Shown here piece after piece: positions 25,041-34,371 of a stretch of DNA of 64,000 nt (position 1 is the first letter of the stretch; the number at the start of each line of letters is the position of its first letter). A program made the position numbers and the translations under genes. The stretch is taken from NCBI RefSeq assembly GCF_000373925.1, contig NZ_KB892759.1:24677-88676 (forward strand), written 5' to 3'. The notes beneath the pieces were generated by a model, which did no database searches, was not told the origin of the DNA, and worked only from the letters and a program-made list of their open reading frames with translations. Source of the DNA: Actinopolymorpha alba DSM 45243 (GTDB lineage: Bacteria; Actinomycetota; Actinomycetes; Propionibacteriales; Actinopolymorphaceae).

Positions 25041-25922
25041 TCATACCAAAGGGGGCCTTCCTAGACGGGTCATACGCCACACGGTGCGCCAGGCGATGGG
25101 CTTACGCCGACCGCAAGGGGTACCCAGGCCCTCGAGCAGCCCGGCCCACCAGGCCGTCAGCCCGGAGAGACTGCGGGTGCGAGCAACCGTCAGCACCACC
25201 CAGGTCAGCAGGTAGACCGCGGCGACCGGCCGCGGCAGGTTCCGCTTCGCCAACCACACCCGATTGCGGGCGTTCAGCCGAAAATACCGTGGATGCCTCG
25301 TAGGGGACGTGGCCGGGTGACAGAGCACACAGTCGGCGTCGTACCAGATCCGCCAGCCGGCATCCATGGCGCGCCAGGCGAGGTCCGTCTCCTCATGGGC
25401 GTAGAAGAACGCGGCGGGGAAGACGCCCACGTCGTCGAAGACATACCTACGGATCGCCGTCGCACCGCCGAGGAACGTCGTGACCTCGGAGGACTCCCTG
25501 GGATCCCCGACCCGCACCCGTGGGACGTGCCGGCGTTGGGTGATCCCACTCGCGGGATCGGTGATCCGGAATGACACGATGCCGAGCCTGGGATCGCTCG
25601 CGAAGAGTTCACGCAGGCGTTGCGCGGTCGTCAGTGAGGGGAGCCACCCGTCGTCATCCAGGAACATGATGATGTCGGCGTGAGCGGCTTCGAGACCGGC
25701 GTTGCGGCCCGCTGGGATGCCGACGTTCTCGGGGAGTTCGAGCACCCGCACGTCGTCTGGCACCTTCGGCGCGGCAACGCCGTTGGCCACCACCACGATC
25801 TCGACCGGATCGCCAGCCTGGTCCTGCACACTGCGGATGGCCCGGGCCAACTCCTCCGGACGGTCGCCCATGGTGAGGAACACACAGGCCAGCCGGAGCT
25901 GGGCTGCATTCGCGGCACTCAA
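25041..25922 (-). CDS. Glycosyltransferase family 2
   Basis: GT-A fold transferase of the rhamnosyltransferase-like group, 293 residues. It begins LACVFLTMGDRPEELARAI, has the metal-binding IIMFLDDDGWLP motif (DDD), GGATAIRRYVFDDVG and the acceptor-side EETDLAWRAMDAG catalytic segment. A single hydrophobic stretch near residue 235 (AAVYLLTWVVLTVA) may associate it with the membrane. The start is a TTG overlapping the upstream stop as TTGA, so it is translated by coupling. It likely adds a sugar to the product of the CDP-alcohol phosphotransferases. Confidence 0.88.
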   Translation of the reverse strand: MSAANAAQLRLACVFLTMGDRPEELARAIRSVQDQAGDPVEIVVVANGVAAPKVPDDVRVLELPENVGIPAGRNAGLEAAHADIIMFLDDDGWLPSLTTAQRLRELFASDPRLGIVSFRITDPASGITQRRHVPRVRVGDPRESSEVTTFLGGATAIRRYVFDDVGVFPAAFFYAHEETDLAWRAMDAGWRIWYDADCVLCHPATSPTRHPRYFRLNARNRVWLAKRNLPRPVAAVYLLTWVVLTVARTRSLSGLTAWWAGLLEGLGTPCGRRKPIAWRTVWRMTRLGRPPLV

Positions 25923-26686
25923 GCAAGCCGCCTCGACACGAGAATGCTCACCAGGTGAAGGACGACCTGGACCCCGGCGACGACGGCGACCGCGACGGTC
26001 AGGACGTGCGTGGCCAGGAGATCGCCCCGCACGGTGTCGATGACGGCGGCGACCACGATGATCAGGGAGAGTTCGATCGCCAGGATGATGCGGTAGAACC
26101 GCAGCACCAGGGCGACCCGGCGCAGCCGAGCCAGACCCGCCGCCCGCGGCTCGACCGCCTCTTCGGTGACCGCTGTCAGGCCGTGCCTGGACCGGGCCAC
26201 GTCGACCAGGTCGGTCTCGGCCTTGATCAGGATCGCGCCGAGGGCGGCGGCGAGCCCGAGGACGGCGTACCCCGTCGGCTGGCCACCCGCGGCGCGGAAG
26301 CCGAGGCCCACGAGCAGGGCAGCCTCGCAGAGGTAGTGGCCCACCCGGTCGAGGTAGATGCCGGTCATGCTGGTCCGGCCGGTCCAGCGGGCGACCTCGC
26401 CGTCACTGCAGTCGAGCAGCAGGTAGATCTGGACCAGCAGGGCCGCGAGAATCGCACCGGGCAGACCCGGCCAGAGCAGCGCGAAACCGGCACCGACACC
26501 CGCGACGATCATCAGCCCGGTGAGCTGGTTGGGCGAGAGGCGCAGGACGAGGAAGAGCCGGGTGGCGTACAACGAGATCCGGCGCATGTACATCCGGCCA
26601 GCCCAGTGCTCGCCGCTGCGTCGGTCGAGCAGACCCGGCGGGTGTGCCTTGGCGCGAAGCTCAGCGATCGACGGCAGGGTAGTCAT
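25919..26686 (-). CDS. CDP-alcohol phosphotransferase, catalytic Asp replaced by His
   Basis: Integral-membrane enzyme of the CDP-alcohol phosphatidyltransferase family (PF01066), 255 residues, which moves a phospho-alcohol from its CDP form to an acceptor alcohol. The signature begins at Asp92: DCSDGEVARWTG ... GIYLDRVGHY, giving Asp92, Asp95, Asp113 but His117 at the fourth position, where the family has the Asp proposed as general base. Several helices follow. The ATG at 26686 overlaps the dehydrogenase stop (ATGA). The substitution could mean altered chemistry or subfamily divergence. Confidence 0.88.
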   Translation of the reverse strand: MTTLPSIAELRAKAHPPGLLDRRSGEHWAGRMYMRRISLYATRLFLVLRLSPNQLTGLMIVAGVGAGFALLWPGLPGAILAALLVQIYLLLDCSDGEVARWTGRTSMTGIYLDRVGHYLCEAALLVGLGFRAAGGQPTGYAVLGLAAALGAILIKAETDLVDVARSRHGLTAVTEEAVEPRAAGLARLRRVALVLRFYRIILAIELSLIIVVAAVIDTVRGDLLATHVLTVAVAVVAGVQVVLHLVSILVSRRLA

Positions 26687-27810
26687 GTGTCGGGCGTGCT
26701 CTCCTCGGTCTGCGGCCCGGCTGGGCCGTTGCTGTCCTTCGTGCCAGTGGTCGCGTACGCCGCATTCATCCGGTCGGAGAACGCGCGTACGGCCGCCACC
26801 ACCGCGTCCTTGTCGAGGTCGCGGTGCTCCAGGATCGTGAACCGGCCCGGCCGGGTCTCGGGTGCCCGCACGACGGCGGCCGTGAACTCCTCCAGGCTGA
26901 AGCCGAGTGCGGCCGGCGTCACGGGCAGGCCGTGCCGCACCAGGCAGTTCGCGATCAGTGTCCCCCGGGACCGGCTCTCGGGATCGTCCCACAAGGTGGA
27001 GGCGAACGCCGCGCCGAGGCCGACCTGCTCGCCGTGCGCACCAGCGCGCTCGGGGTACAGCAGGTCGATCGCGTGCGAGATCTCGTGGCAGGCGCCGCTG
27101 CACGGGCGGGTCGAACCCGCGACCACCATCGCCAGCCCCGACAACACCAGGCCCTCGGCGAGGACGCGCAGGAAATCGTCGTCGACGAGCGTGCCCGGGT
27201 GGTGGGCCACCGCTTCGGCTGCCGTGCGAGCCAGCGTCACGGCGAGCCCGTCGACGGGTTCGCCGGTGAGGTCGCGGGAAAGCTCCCAATCGGCGATCGC
27301 GGAGAGGTTGGACAGCACCTCACCGATGCCGGCGCGGACGGATCGAGCGGGCGCCTGGCGTACGACGTCGAGGTCGACGATCACCGCGATGGGTGCGGGT
27401 ACGCCGTAAGAACCACGGCCGGCGTCGTTGTCGAGGATGCTGACCGGCGAGCCGATCCCGTCATGGGCGAGGTTCGTCGCGACCGCCACCATGGGCAGGC
27501 CGAGCCGGGCCGCGGCGAACTTCGTCACGTCCAGCACCTTGCCGCCGCCGACACCGACGATCGCGTCATAGGACCGGCCGCGTACCTGCCCGGCGAGCCG
27601 TAGGGCGGCGTCGACCGTGCCACCCTCGACGGTGTAGAAGTCGGCCTCCCGCAGGGTCGGCCTGACACTCTCGGTGAGCTGGCCGCCCGACCGGGGACCC
27701 ACCGCGACGGCGACCCGACCGCCGGCCGAGATGCGCTGGTCGGCGAGGAGGTCGGCCAGGTCGGCGATGGCGCCCCGGCGTATGTCGACCACCACGGGAG
27801 TGGTGATCAT
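26683..27810 (-). CDS. Glycerol-1-phosphate dehydrogenase-like (AraM-type) protein
   Basis: NAD(P)-dependent, metal-containing dehydrogenase of the Fe-ADH/G1PDH superfamily, 375 residues. The nucleotide loop is VGVGGGKVLD (residues 86-94). Metal-site residues are Glu164 in AGIGEVLSN (usually Asp), His242 in CHEISHAID and His259 in AGAHGEQVG. The family's known reaction is reduction of dihydroxyacetone phosphate to sn-glycerol 1-phosphate; other ketose phosphates are possible. The ATG at 27810 follows the previous stop by 5 bp. It could provide the polyol phosphate that the neighbouring nucleotidyltransferase activates. Confidence 0.82.
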   Translation of the reverse strand: MITTPVVVDIRRGAIADLADLLADQRISAGGRVAVAVGPRSGGQLTESVRPTLREADFYTVEGGTVDAALRLAGQVRGRSYDAIVGVGGGKVLDVTKFAAARLGLPMVAVATNLAHDGIGSPVSILDNDAGRGSYGVPAPIAVIVDLDVVRQAPARSVRAGIGEVLSNLSAIADWELSRDLTGEPVDGLAVTLARTAAEAVAHHPGTLVDDDFLRVLAEGLVLSGLAMVVAGSTRPCSGACHEISHAIDLLYPERAGAHGEQVGLGAAFASTLWDDPESRSRGTLIANCLVRHGLPVTPAALGFSLEEFTAAVVRAPETRPGRFTILEHRDLDKDAVVAAVRAFSDRMNAAYATTGTKDSNGPAGPQTEESTPDT

Positions 27811-27815
27811 CCGGG

Positions 27816-28640
27816 CTAGGAGGGGCACGGTGCGTCCCCGCCCGTGGCCGTCGGTGCCGTGCCGGTGCCAGACGCGATCTCCTCGATGACCTTCGCCGCG
27901 CGGGCAAGGTCGTCGTGGTCGTCGATCTCGACCCAGGGGACGTCGCCGATCGGCTGGACGTCGACGCGGACCTGGCCCGCGTCGATCAGCGCCTGGAAGC
28001 CGTCTTCGTAGTAGAGGTGCGGGTCGCGCCGCCACGTCGCCTCGAGCGCGTCCGCGAGGGCCGCGCCGACTCCGGCTGCGAGCCGGCTCACTCCGATGTA
28101 CTCCGCGTACGCCGTCTCGGGGTCCATCAGCTTGGTGATGGAGGTGACGCCGCGCTCGGGCGACCAGGTGACCTTCATCTCCTCCTCGCCGAGCCGCTTG
28201 ACGGCGTCCGCGGCGAGGAGGAGCGAACCCTCGGCATGGGTGCTGCCGAGCAGAGCGTTCTCGACCGACACCGGGTGGACCGTGTCGCCGTTGGCGAGCA
28301 ACACGTCCTCACCGACGAACCGCTCGCGCGCGCACCACAGGGAGTAGCAGTTGTTCCAGGTCAGCGCGCGGTCATTGTGGATCAGGTCGAGCATCACGCC
28401 GTGCCGCCGCTCGAGGGTGGCCTGCCGCGCGCGTACGGCGTCGGCCGCGTAGCCCACCACGATCGCCACGTCGGTCACGCCGACCGTCGCGAAGTTGGCG
28501 AGGATCACGTCGAGCGGGGTGAGCGGCTCGGCCTGGCCGTCGGCCGTCGGGTCGGTCAGCGGGACCAGCGCCTTGGGCAGCGTGTCGGTGTAGGGACGGA
28601 GCCGCCGGCCGGTGCCCGCCGCGAGCACCAGACCGATCAC
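27816..28640 (-). CDS. Nucleotidyltransferase (phosphocholine cytidylyltransferase-like)
   Basis: Sugar- or polyol-phosphate nucleotidyltransferase, 274 residues. The N-terminus MIGLVLAAGTGRRLRPYTDTLPKALVPL is the standard nucleotide-binding loop (split here at residue 20). The WNNCYSLWCARE motif and DVLLANGDTV (metal-binding Asp) match the LicC-like CTP-using subgroup. The C-terminal WVEIDDHDDLARA is also typical. It most likely makes a CDP-linked alcohol for the two phosphotransferases of the operon. The GTG start at 28640 overlaps the upstream stop (GTGA). Confidence 0.85.
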   Translation of the reverse strand: MIGLVLAAGTGRRLRPYTDTLPKALVPLTDPTADGQAEPLTPLDVILANFATVGVTDVAIVVGYAADAVRARQATLERRHGVMLDLIHNDRALTWNNCYSLWCARERFVGEDVLLANGDTVHPVSVENALLGSTHAEGSLLLAADAVKRLGEEEMKVTWSPERGVTSITKLMDPETAYAEYIGVSRLAAGVGAALADALEATWRRDPHLYYEDGFQALIDAGQVRVDVQPIGDVPWVEIDDHDDLARAAKVIEEIASGTGTAPTATGGDAPCPS

Positions 28641-30571
28641 CGCGGGCCTCCGCTCGTGGCGGGGACGCCGGCAGCCGAGCCGGTGGCGCCCTCATCGGCC
28701 CGCACCTGCGCCACGGTGGCGGTCACGCTCTCGACGACGAAGATGGCCGCCACCAGGACCGTCACGAGGACGAGGCCCACGTGGAAGACCGTGGCTCCGC
28801 CGAGCGCCAAAAGGGCGATCAGGAGCATCCGGCCGTCGTGGCCGCCGGTGGCGATCACCAGCCAGCGCGGCGGGTAGGTGCCGGTCTGGCCGAGGCGGTA
28901 GACGGTGTCGTAGTGGTGGAAGGCGCAGGCCGCGACATAGCCGAACGCGACTGGAAGGGCGCTCGGCTCGACCAGGGCGGTAAGCGTGATGACCAGGGTG
29001 TATTCGGCGGCGCGGTAAGACGGCGGGAGCACCCAGTCGGCCCAGCCGTTGAGCGGTTGCCGGCTCGCGAACCCCACCAGCAGGACGTACCACAGCACGC
29101 CGACGATCACCCAGGAGGCGCCGACGGCTGGTATCACCGACAGCGAGAACGCGAGGGCGAGCAGCGCGATCAGGGTGGTCAGTGGCGCGGGCAGCGACCG
29201 TCCGGGCAGGGCGTGGTGAACGATCCACCCCACCGGGCCGACGTCGACCAACGCTCCAAGGGAGTTGCCGGCGATCTTCGACCACGGGCGGCGCATCCGG
29301 CGCAGGCTGCGCAGCAACCGGCCGAGGAAGCCGTAGCTCGCGGCGAGCAGGCCCACCGCGAGAAGGGCCACGAACACGATCCGCGGTGTGGTGAACGCGA
29401 CGAGGAGGCAGATGAGCGCCGAGCGTTCGCCCTGCGGGAGGACGGCTGCCCGGCGAAGCCAGACCTTCCACCGCCCGCCACTGAGCCGGGCCTGCACCTG
29501 GCTGGCCAGGGCGGGAGCCTCGTCTGGCCCGGCCGTGACCTCCTCGTAGCCGGAGTGCATCTGGTGACGGACCGTCTGGAACGCCATCGCCGCCGCGGCC
29601 AGCCACCAGATCGAGGGGTCGGTGTGCGCCACGCCGATCGCGAGGCCGGCGTACAACGCGTACTCCTTGACCCGGTCGAAGGTCAGGTCGAGCCGCGCGC
29701 CGAGTCGGCTGTAGCGAACGGTGTAGCGGGCGAGGTCGCCGTCGATGCAGTCGAGGGCGAACGACGCGTGGAAGAGCAGGGCGCCGACGACGTAGCCGGT
29801 GCGGGTGCCGGTCGCGCACAGTGCGGCCGCCGCGAGCGCGACGACCAGCGAGGCCACCGTGATCTGGTTGGGGGTGAAGCCGAGCCGGGCGAACCACCGG
29901 GCCGCGTGGCCTGAGTAGCTGCGGACGAAGTACGTCGTGAAGATCGTGTCCTCGGACTTCACCGCGCTCGTCAGCCGGATCCGCTCCTCGTCGACGGCGG
30001 CGGCGCGGGCCTCGAGTGCCGTCCGTTCCTCAGCTGTGTCGGCGAGGCCGGCGACCAGGGGCGCTGGGTCGATCCGGACGACATTGACGGTCGTGGCCAG
30101 GAGGTCGGCGACCTCGCCGACGTCGACCTGCGCGCCGCCCCGCAGGTGGGTGGGGATCTCCGTCTGTGTGTCGGTCGTCCGCTGGCGCTCGGTGGTGGCC
30201 GCCAGGTGCGTGGTGTCCGCGCGGTCCGCCGACATGATGTTGGAGAGTGCGGTCAGAAGGTGGTGGCGCGCACCCGCGGCGACGGTGAGGGTGCCAGGAC
30301 CGGCGATGGCCGCCGGCCGCCGGTCGCAGATCGCCCGGCGGAGGGCATGGAGGTGACCCACGTAGCGCCGGTCGACCAGCGCGACAGGTCCCGCTGATGT
30401 GGCGGTGAGGACGGCGGCGAGGTCGGCAACCGTGTCGGTGTCCACCACGTCGTAGCCCAGCGCTCGCAACTGCCGGGCCACGGAGAGGTCTCCCGGCTCG
30501 GCAGCCACGATGGGTCCGACGAGGAACGCGGTCGGCAGCGCGATCACCCCTGTCTGGTTGAAACGGCTCAT
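28637..30571 (-). CDS. Large CDP-alcohol phosphotransferase with DUF5941-like C-terminus
   Basis: First gene of the eight-gene operon, 644 residues. Residues 1-200 are soluble and look like a degenerate nucleotidyltransferase-type domain. Residues about 205-390 form the CDP-alcohol phosphotransferase with an intact signature (Asp274, Asp277, Asp295, Asp299 in DCIDGDLARYT ... GARLDLTFDRVKEY). The remaining part has many helices and resembles the actinobacterial DUF5941. It should transfer a CDP-activated alcohol phosphate to a membrane acceptor. The ATG at 30571 is used; it has only a weak ribosome site. Confidence 0.85.
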   Translation of the reverse strand: MSRFNQTGVIALPTAFLVGPIVAAEPGDLSVARQLRALGYDVVDTDTVADLAAVLTATSAGPVALVDRRYVGHLHALRRAICDRRPAAIAGPGTLTVAAGARHHLLTALSNIMSADRADTTHLAATTERQRTTDTQTEIPTHLRGGAQVDVGEVADLLATTVNVVRIDPAPLVAGLADTAEERTALEARAAAVDEERIRLTSAVKSEDTIFTTYFVRSYSGHAARWFARLGFTPNQITVASLVVALAAAALCATGTRTGYVVGALLFHASFALDCIDGDLARYTVRYSRLGARLDLTFDRVKEYALYAGLAIGVAHTDPSIWWLAAAAMAFQTVRHQMHSGYEEVTAGPDEAPALASQVQARLSGGRWKVWLRRAAVLPQGERSALICLLVAFTTPRIVFVALLAVGLLAASYGFLGRLLRSLRRMRRPWSKIAGNSLGALVDVGPVGWIVHHALPGRSLPAPLTTLIALLALAFSLSVIPAVGASWVIVGVLWYVLLVGFASRQPLNGWADWVLPPSYRAAEYTLVITLTALVEPSALPVAFGYVAACAFHHYDTVYRLGQTGTYPPRWLVIATGGHDGRMLLIALLALGGATVFHVGLVLVTVLVAAIFVVESVTATVAQVRADEGATGSAAGVPATSGGPR

Positions 30572-31150
30572 CTTAGAGCGCTCCGATGACCTGGCGGCCG
30601 GCTGTGCTCGCACCATCATCGGCTGCGTTCACGGGATTGTCGGTTGGGCAGGCACGGTAGGAGCACCGACAGTGATCGTTCACCTGCGCGGCGTTCCTCC
30701 AGTCCGGCCCCCCGACCGTAGCGGTCGCGGCTGCTGAGCGCATCCCGAGCCGGGCAACTCATGTGACCGGTGTCGTCGGCGGGATGGTACGGATCAGGCC
30801 GTAGGTACTCAATCGACACAACCGCGACGTAAGAGGTCGGGCGGGTAGGAAGCGCGGGGTGCGCGAGGTCGGCATAAACCGGACAATTGCTTGGAAAACT
30901 CCTTGCCGGAGTGATCGGCCGGACATGATCAGTTCGTAGTTTGGTCAAAGCGCTGTGTGATCAACTACGGCCGCAATACGGTTCTACCCGTACAAACGTC
31001 GAGGTCGGACGATGCGACGGAGGTCGCAGAAAGTTAATGACCGTCTGTGCCGTCACGTGTACGCAGTGCAGATCGTTAGTCGGTGTATGACCCGAGCCGG
31101 GCGGGTCTAAACCGAGACGACAAGGCCATGAGAGGGAGGTCGATGTCGAT
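30572..31150. other. Intergenic region of 579 bp, lower GC
   Basis: No credible gene is seen here. The region is relatively AT-rich between 30860 and 31080, and is likely to hold promoters for the minus-strand polymer operon and for the small plus-strand gene at 31151. An imperfect inverted repeat (GTAGTTTGGTCA around 30930 against TGATCAACTAC near 30958-30968) may be an operator. A GGGAGGT ribosome-like site occurs at 31134-31140. Confidence 0.5.
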
Positions 31151-31573
31151 ATGGCGGCGTCTGTGATGACGTCGGAGATGGTGCCTTCAGCCACTCAAGA
31201 GGCACCGGTGTTCGTTCCCGGCTATGGATGGGTCCGTTGGTCGAGGGCATTACTGGATGCCCAGGCCAGATACCTCCTGCTCCTTCACCGACCGGATCAG
31301 GGATGGGCAAGGCTGCGGCTGGCCGGGATGCGGAGAACGGTTGACGGGCCCCGATGCCTCTACTGCGGGCGCGAATGGACGTGCCCGGAGGTGACGTGGG
31401 CAAGTGCGTGGCTGTCACCGTTCGGACGCATATGGGGACGACGGCACGTGAGGGATCGCGGAGGTAGGCACCGGGCGTCCAGGCACACTCGGGTCGGCGG
31501 CGCGAGTGACCGCCGATCCACTGGCGGCCGGCGGGACTCCAGGAGTCCGGCGGCTTCGGTAGCCGTCGGATAG
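31151..31573 (+). CDS. Possible small Cys-containing protein
   Basis: Open frame of 140 residues that I do not recognise. Its middle carries RCLYCGREWTCPEVTWASAWL, a CxxC-x4-C pattern seen in many small actinobacterial proteins that may bind zinc. The last third is Arg/Ser-rich and low in complexity. A GGGAGGT ribosome site lies 10-11 nt before the ATG at 31151, slightly far. It is not in an operon. It may be a real small gene or a chance frame. Confidence 0.35.
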   Translation: MAASVMTSEMVPSATQEAPVFVPGYGWVRWSRALLDAQARYLLLLHRPDQGWARLRLAGMRRTVDGPRCLYCGREWTCPEVTWASAWLSPFGRIWGRRHVRDRGGRHRASRHTRVGGASDRRSTGGRRDSRSPAASVAVG

Positions 31574-31710
31574 GGAGTCCCTACTCCAAGGGGGCGAAGC
31601 AATGTGTGGGCCGGAGTCGGTGGTCGCAGATGAAGGACCACCGGCCCCGGCCCGTTTCGTTGGATTTGTGGGGTCTCGCAGGGGTCGCGGCGTTGCGGGA
31701 CCGGGGGCCG

Positions 31711-34371
31711 CTACTCGCTTCGCCGCATCATGACCAGCCGGGACCGGGTGAAGATCCCGGCGCCCGCGACCGCCACCAGCGGGACCGCGACCGCCACCAG
31801 CCCCAGCAGTTGCCACGGCACGGCGATGATGTGCCCACCGGGAGACCCCGCCGTGAGCGGCCAGGTCACCGCCAGGCCGGGGATACTTCCGACCGCGACT
31901 CCCAGGAGTACGCCGAGACCGGCGATGACCGCCGCCTGCGCCATTGCCGTCCGCCGGCGGGTTCGGGGTGAGGCGCCGACCGCGGCGAGGGTGGCGAAGT
32001 CCGGGCGGGCGTCGTCGAGGGCGAGGGCCGTGGCGGTCGCCGTACCCACGAGGACGATGAGTCCGCCGATGCCGCCGAGGATCGCCAGGATTGGTGTGTA
32101 CGACTGGACGAATCCCCGCTCGACGTAGACGGTCGACTGGGGTAGGAGTCCCTGGACGATCTCGTCGACGCGCTCCTCCAGCTCCTTCGTGATCGGCGTG
32201 CCGGTCGGGGGGAGCAGGATCTGGATGGTTCTTGGGTGCAGGCCAAGTCGCTGCGCGGTCTCCTCCGTGCCGACGAGTTCGGCGAGCACGTTGACGTACT
32301 CGCCGTGTGCTGCGTTGGGCGCCCCGGCCAGCACTGCCGCGGGCACCGTGCTGGTCTGCCGGTCCTTCTCGGTCCCGGTCCCGTCCTCGGCCGTCTCTGG
32401 GTGGTAGGTCTTCACCCGGGTCGTCCCGGCGGTCGTGATCTGGGCCGGGTCGCTGACCAGGACGCCGCCGCGGGCAAGGACGGCGCGCTGCTCAGACGTC
32501 AGCGCCCGGCCGGTGAGTGCCTCGACGGTGGCGGCGTCCGCCACCAGCATGCCGCTCACGCGGACGGAGAGGAAGGACTCCTCGGTGTTCCCGCAGCCCG
32601 CTCGGGTCTCGCGGCAGCCCGCGATCCCAACTATCCGGTGATCTCTGATGTCGCCGCCGGCAGCCCGGACGACACGCGGTGAGTGGGTGGGGAGTTCGGC
32701 ACGGAGGCGAGCGACCAGCGCCTCGACCTGGTGGTCTCGACCCGCCCCGTTCAGGTAGACGGCGAGGGTGCCCATCCGCTCCTGAGGCGTGTAGTCGCGC
32801 CGGCTCTCCGCGAAGTCGCTCGCCGACCCGATGGCGAGGGCGGTGACGCCGATGACCGCGCCCATGATGGCCGCGACGGCGGGTGCCGTACGCCCGCGAT
32901 GGCGCGCGCTGTCGCGGGTGGCCAGCCGGAGCGACAGCGGCAGCCGATCGCCCAGGCGTCCGAGGCCGCCGATGATGCTCGGGGTGAGCATGATCGCGCC
33001 GGTGGCGAGTCCGAGGGTGCCGAGTACGACGGGGATCTCGCCGCCCGACGCTTGAGTTCCGCCGAGGAAGACGACCGCCACGCCCGCGCCCGCGAGAACC
33101 AGGCCGGCGATCGGCCAGCCGGCACGCGTTCGCACGTCACCTCGCCGGCCCGCGAGCGCCGTCAGAGTGTCCTGGCGGGCGGCCTGCCGGGCGGGTGCGA
33201 GTGCGGCCGTCAGCGTCGCGAGGATGGCGACGCCCACGATGAGCAGCAGGTCGAGGCCGTGGACGCGGAGGCGTCCGAGTTCGGTGCCGACGAGGCTCTC
33301 GACCAAGGGTCGGACGGCCACTACGACCAGGATTCCGGCCCCAGCTGCGCCGACCGCGATCAGGGCGCCGAGCGCGAGTGCCTGGCCCAGGACGACCCGC
33401 CGGACGTCCCTCGCCGAGGCGCCCGCCGCGACGAGTAGCGCGAGCTGCCGGCTCTGCCGGCGGGCCCCAACCGCGAACGCGGGCCCGGCGAGCAGGACGA
33501 CCTCGAGTACCAGGCAGGCCGCAACGAGGATGGCGAGCGGCTCGAGACCCGTGCCGCCTTCCGTCCGCCGGAATTCACTGGCCACCTCACTGTCCGGCGG
33601 TGGGTTGAGCAGGACCGCACGGGACTGGACGGTGAGGCCGGCACGGTTGAGGTCGCGGACGGTGGCCCAGGTGATGGGCGCGCCGCCGGTGTCCACGAGG
33701 TACGACGTCTGGGCGTCGTCGCCCAGCACGGTGCCCGGCAGGCCGAGGAGCTCGCGGCCCTTCAGGTCGGCGGGATTGCGGACGACGCCGACCACGGTGA
33801 CGCGGCGTTCGCCGTTGGCGCCGACGTCGAGGTGATCGCCGATGCGGTAGCCGCGGTCCACCAGGGCGGGAGAGATGGCGACCTCGCCGCGGGCGGCGGG
33901 CGCCCGGCCGTCGAGGATCCGGGCGAGCCCCTTGGTGAGCGGGTCGCGGAGGTCGAGTTCGCGAACCTTCGTCGCGAGGGCGCCGTCGGCGGTCTCGATA
34001 AGCGCGCCGGCGCCGCGGATCCGCAGGGGCAGGACCCGGCCGTCGACGGCGCCGGCGACATCCTGTGCCGTCCAGGTCCGGCTGGGGGAGCCAGACGGCG
34101 CGGCGGCGTCCGGGGTCGGGGGTACCTCCGCGCGCGGATCTTGGATGACAGGCCCGTCGTGAACGGTCACGAGCGCGTCGGCCGCCCCGAGCGCTCGCAG
34201 CATCTGCTCGGCGGGCGGGACGTCCCACGCCGTGCGTGCGACCACGGCGAGCGCCGTCACGAGGAGGACGGGTACGCCGACCATCGCCGCGATCAGGAGG
34301 CTCCGCGCCTTCGAGCGGCCGATCTCACGGCGCCCCAGCCGAAGCGCGAGCCGCCAAGAACCCAGGGTCAT
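31711..34371 (-). CDS. FtsX-like ABC permease
   Basis: Permease of the MacB/FtsX family, 886 residues, working with the ATPase at 34368. It has an N-terminal helix (LLIAAMVGVPVLLVTALAVVA), a large extracellular domain, a first FtsX core (LAILVAACLVLEVVLLAGPAFAV and following helices), a middle helix pair, a second extracellular domain and a final FtsX core with ILAILGGIGGLIVLVGTATA and VIAGLGVLLGVAVGSIPGLAV. A duplicated FtsX layout of this kind is typical of actinobacterial antimicrobial-peptide or lipid extrusion systems. The ATG overlaps the ATPase stop. It is controlled in an operon starting with a PadR regulator. Confidence 0.9.
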   Translation of the reverse strand: MTLGSWRLALRLGRREIGRSKARSLLIAAMVGVPVLLVTALAVVARTAWDVPPAEQMLRALGAADALVTVHDGPVIQDPRAEVPPTPDAAAPSGSPSRTWTAQDVAGAVDGRVLPLRIRGAGALIETADGALATKVRELDLRDPLTKGLARILDGRAPAARGEVAISPALVDRGYRIGDHLDVGANGERRVTVVGVVRNPADLKGRELLGLPGTVLGDDAQTSYLVDTGGAPITWATVRDLNRAGLTVQSRAVLLNPPPDSEVASEFRRTEGGTGLEPLAILVAACLVLEVVLLAGPAFAVGARRQSRQLALLVAAGASARDVRRVVLGQALALGALIAVGAAGAGILVVVAVRPLVESLVGTELGRLRVHGLDLLLIVGVAILATLTAALAPARQAARQDTLTALAGRRGDVRTRAGWPIAGLVLAGAGVAVVFLGGTQASGGEIPVVLGTLGLATGAIMLTPSIIGGLGRLGDRLPLSLRLATRDSARHRGRTAPAVAAIMGAVIGVTALAIGSASDFAESRRDYTPQERMGTLAVYLNGAGRDHQVEALVARLRAELPTHSPRVVRAAGGDIRDHRIVGIAGCRETRAGCGNTEESFLSVRVSGMLVADAATVEALTGRALTSEQRAVLARGGVLVSDPAQITTAGTTRVKTYHPETAEDGTGTEKDRQTSTVPAAVLAGAPNAAHGEYVNVLAELVGTEETAQRLGLHPRTIQILLPPTGTPITKELEERVDEIVQGLLPQSTVYVERGFVQSYTPILAILGGIGGLIVLVGTATATALALDDARPDFATLAAVGASPRTRRRTAMAQAAVIAGLGVLLGVAVGSIPGLAVTWPLTAGSPGGHIIAVPWQLLGLVAVAVPLVAVAGAGIFTRSRLVMMRRSE

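Noticed and set aside
30616..30948. 110-codon open frame on the minus strand in the gap upstream of the polymer operon
   Set aside because: No ribosome site, random-looking composition and no recognisable motif; it runs into the start of the CDP-alcohol transferase gene.
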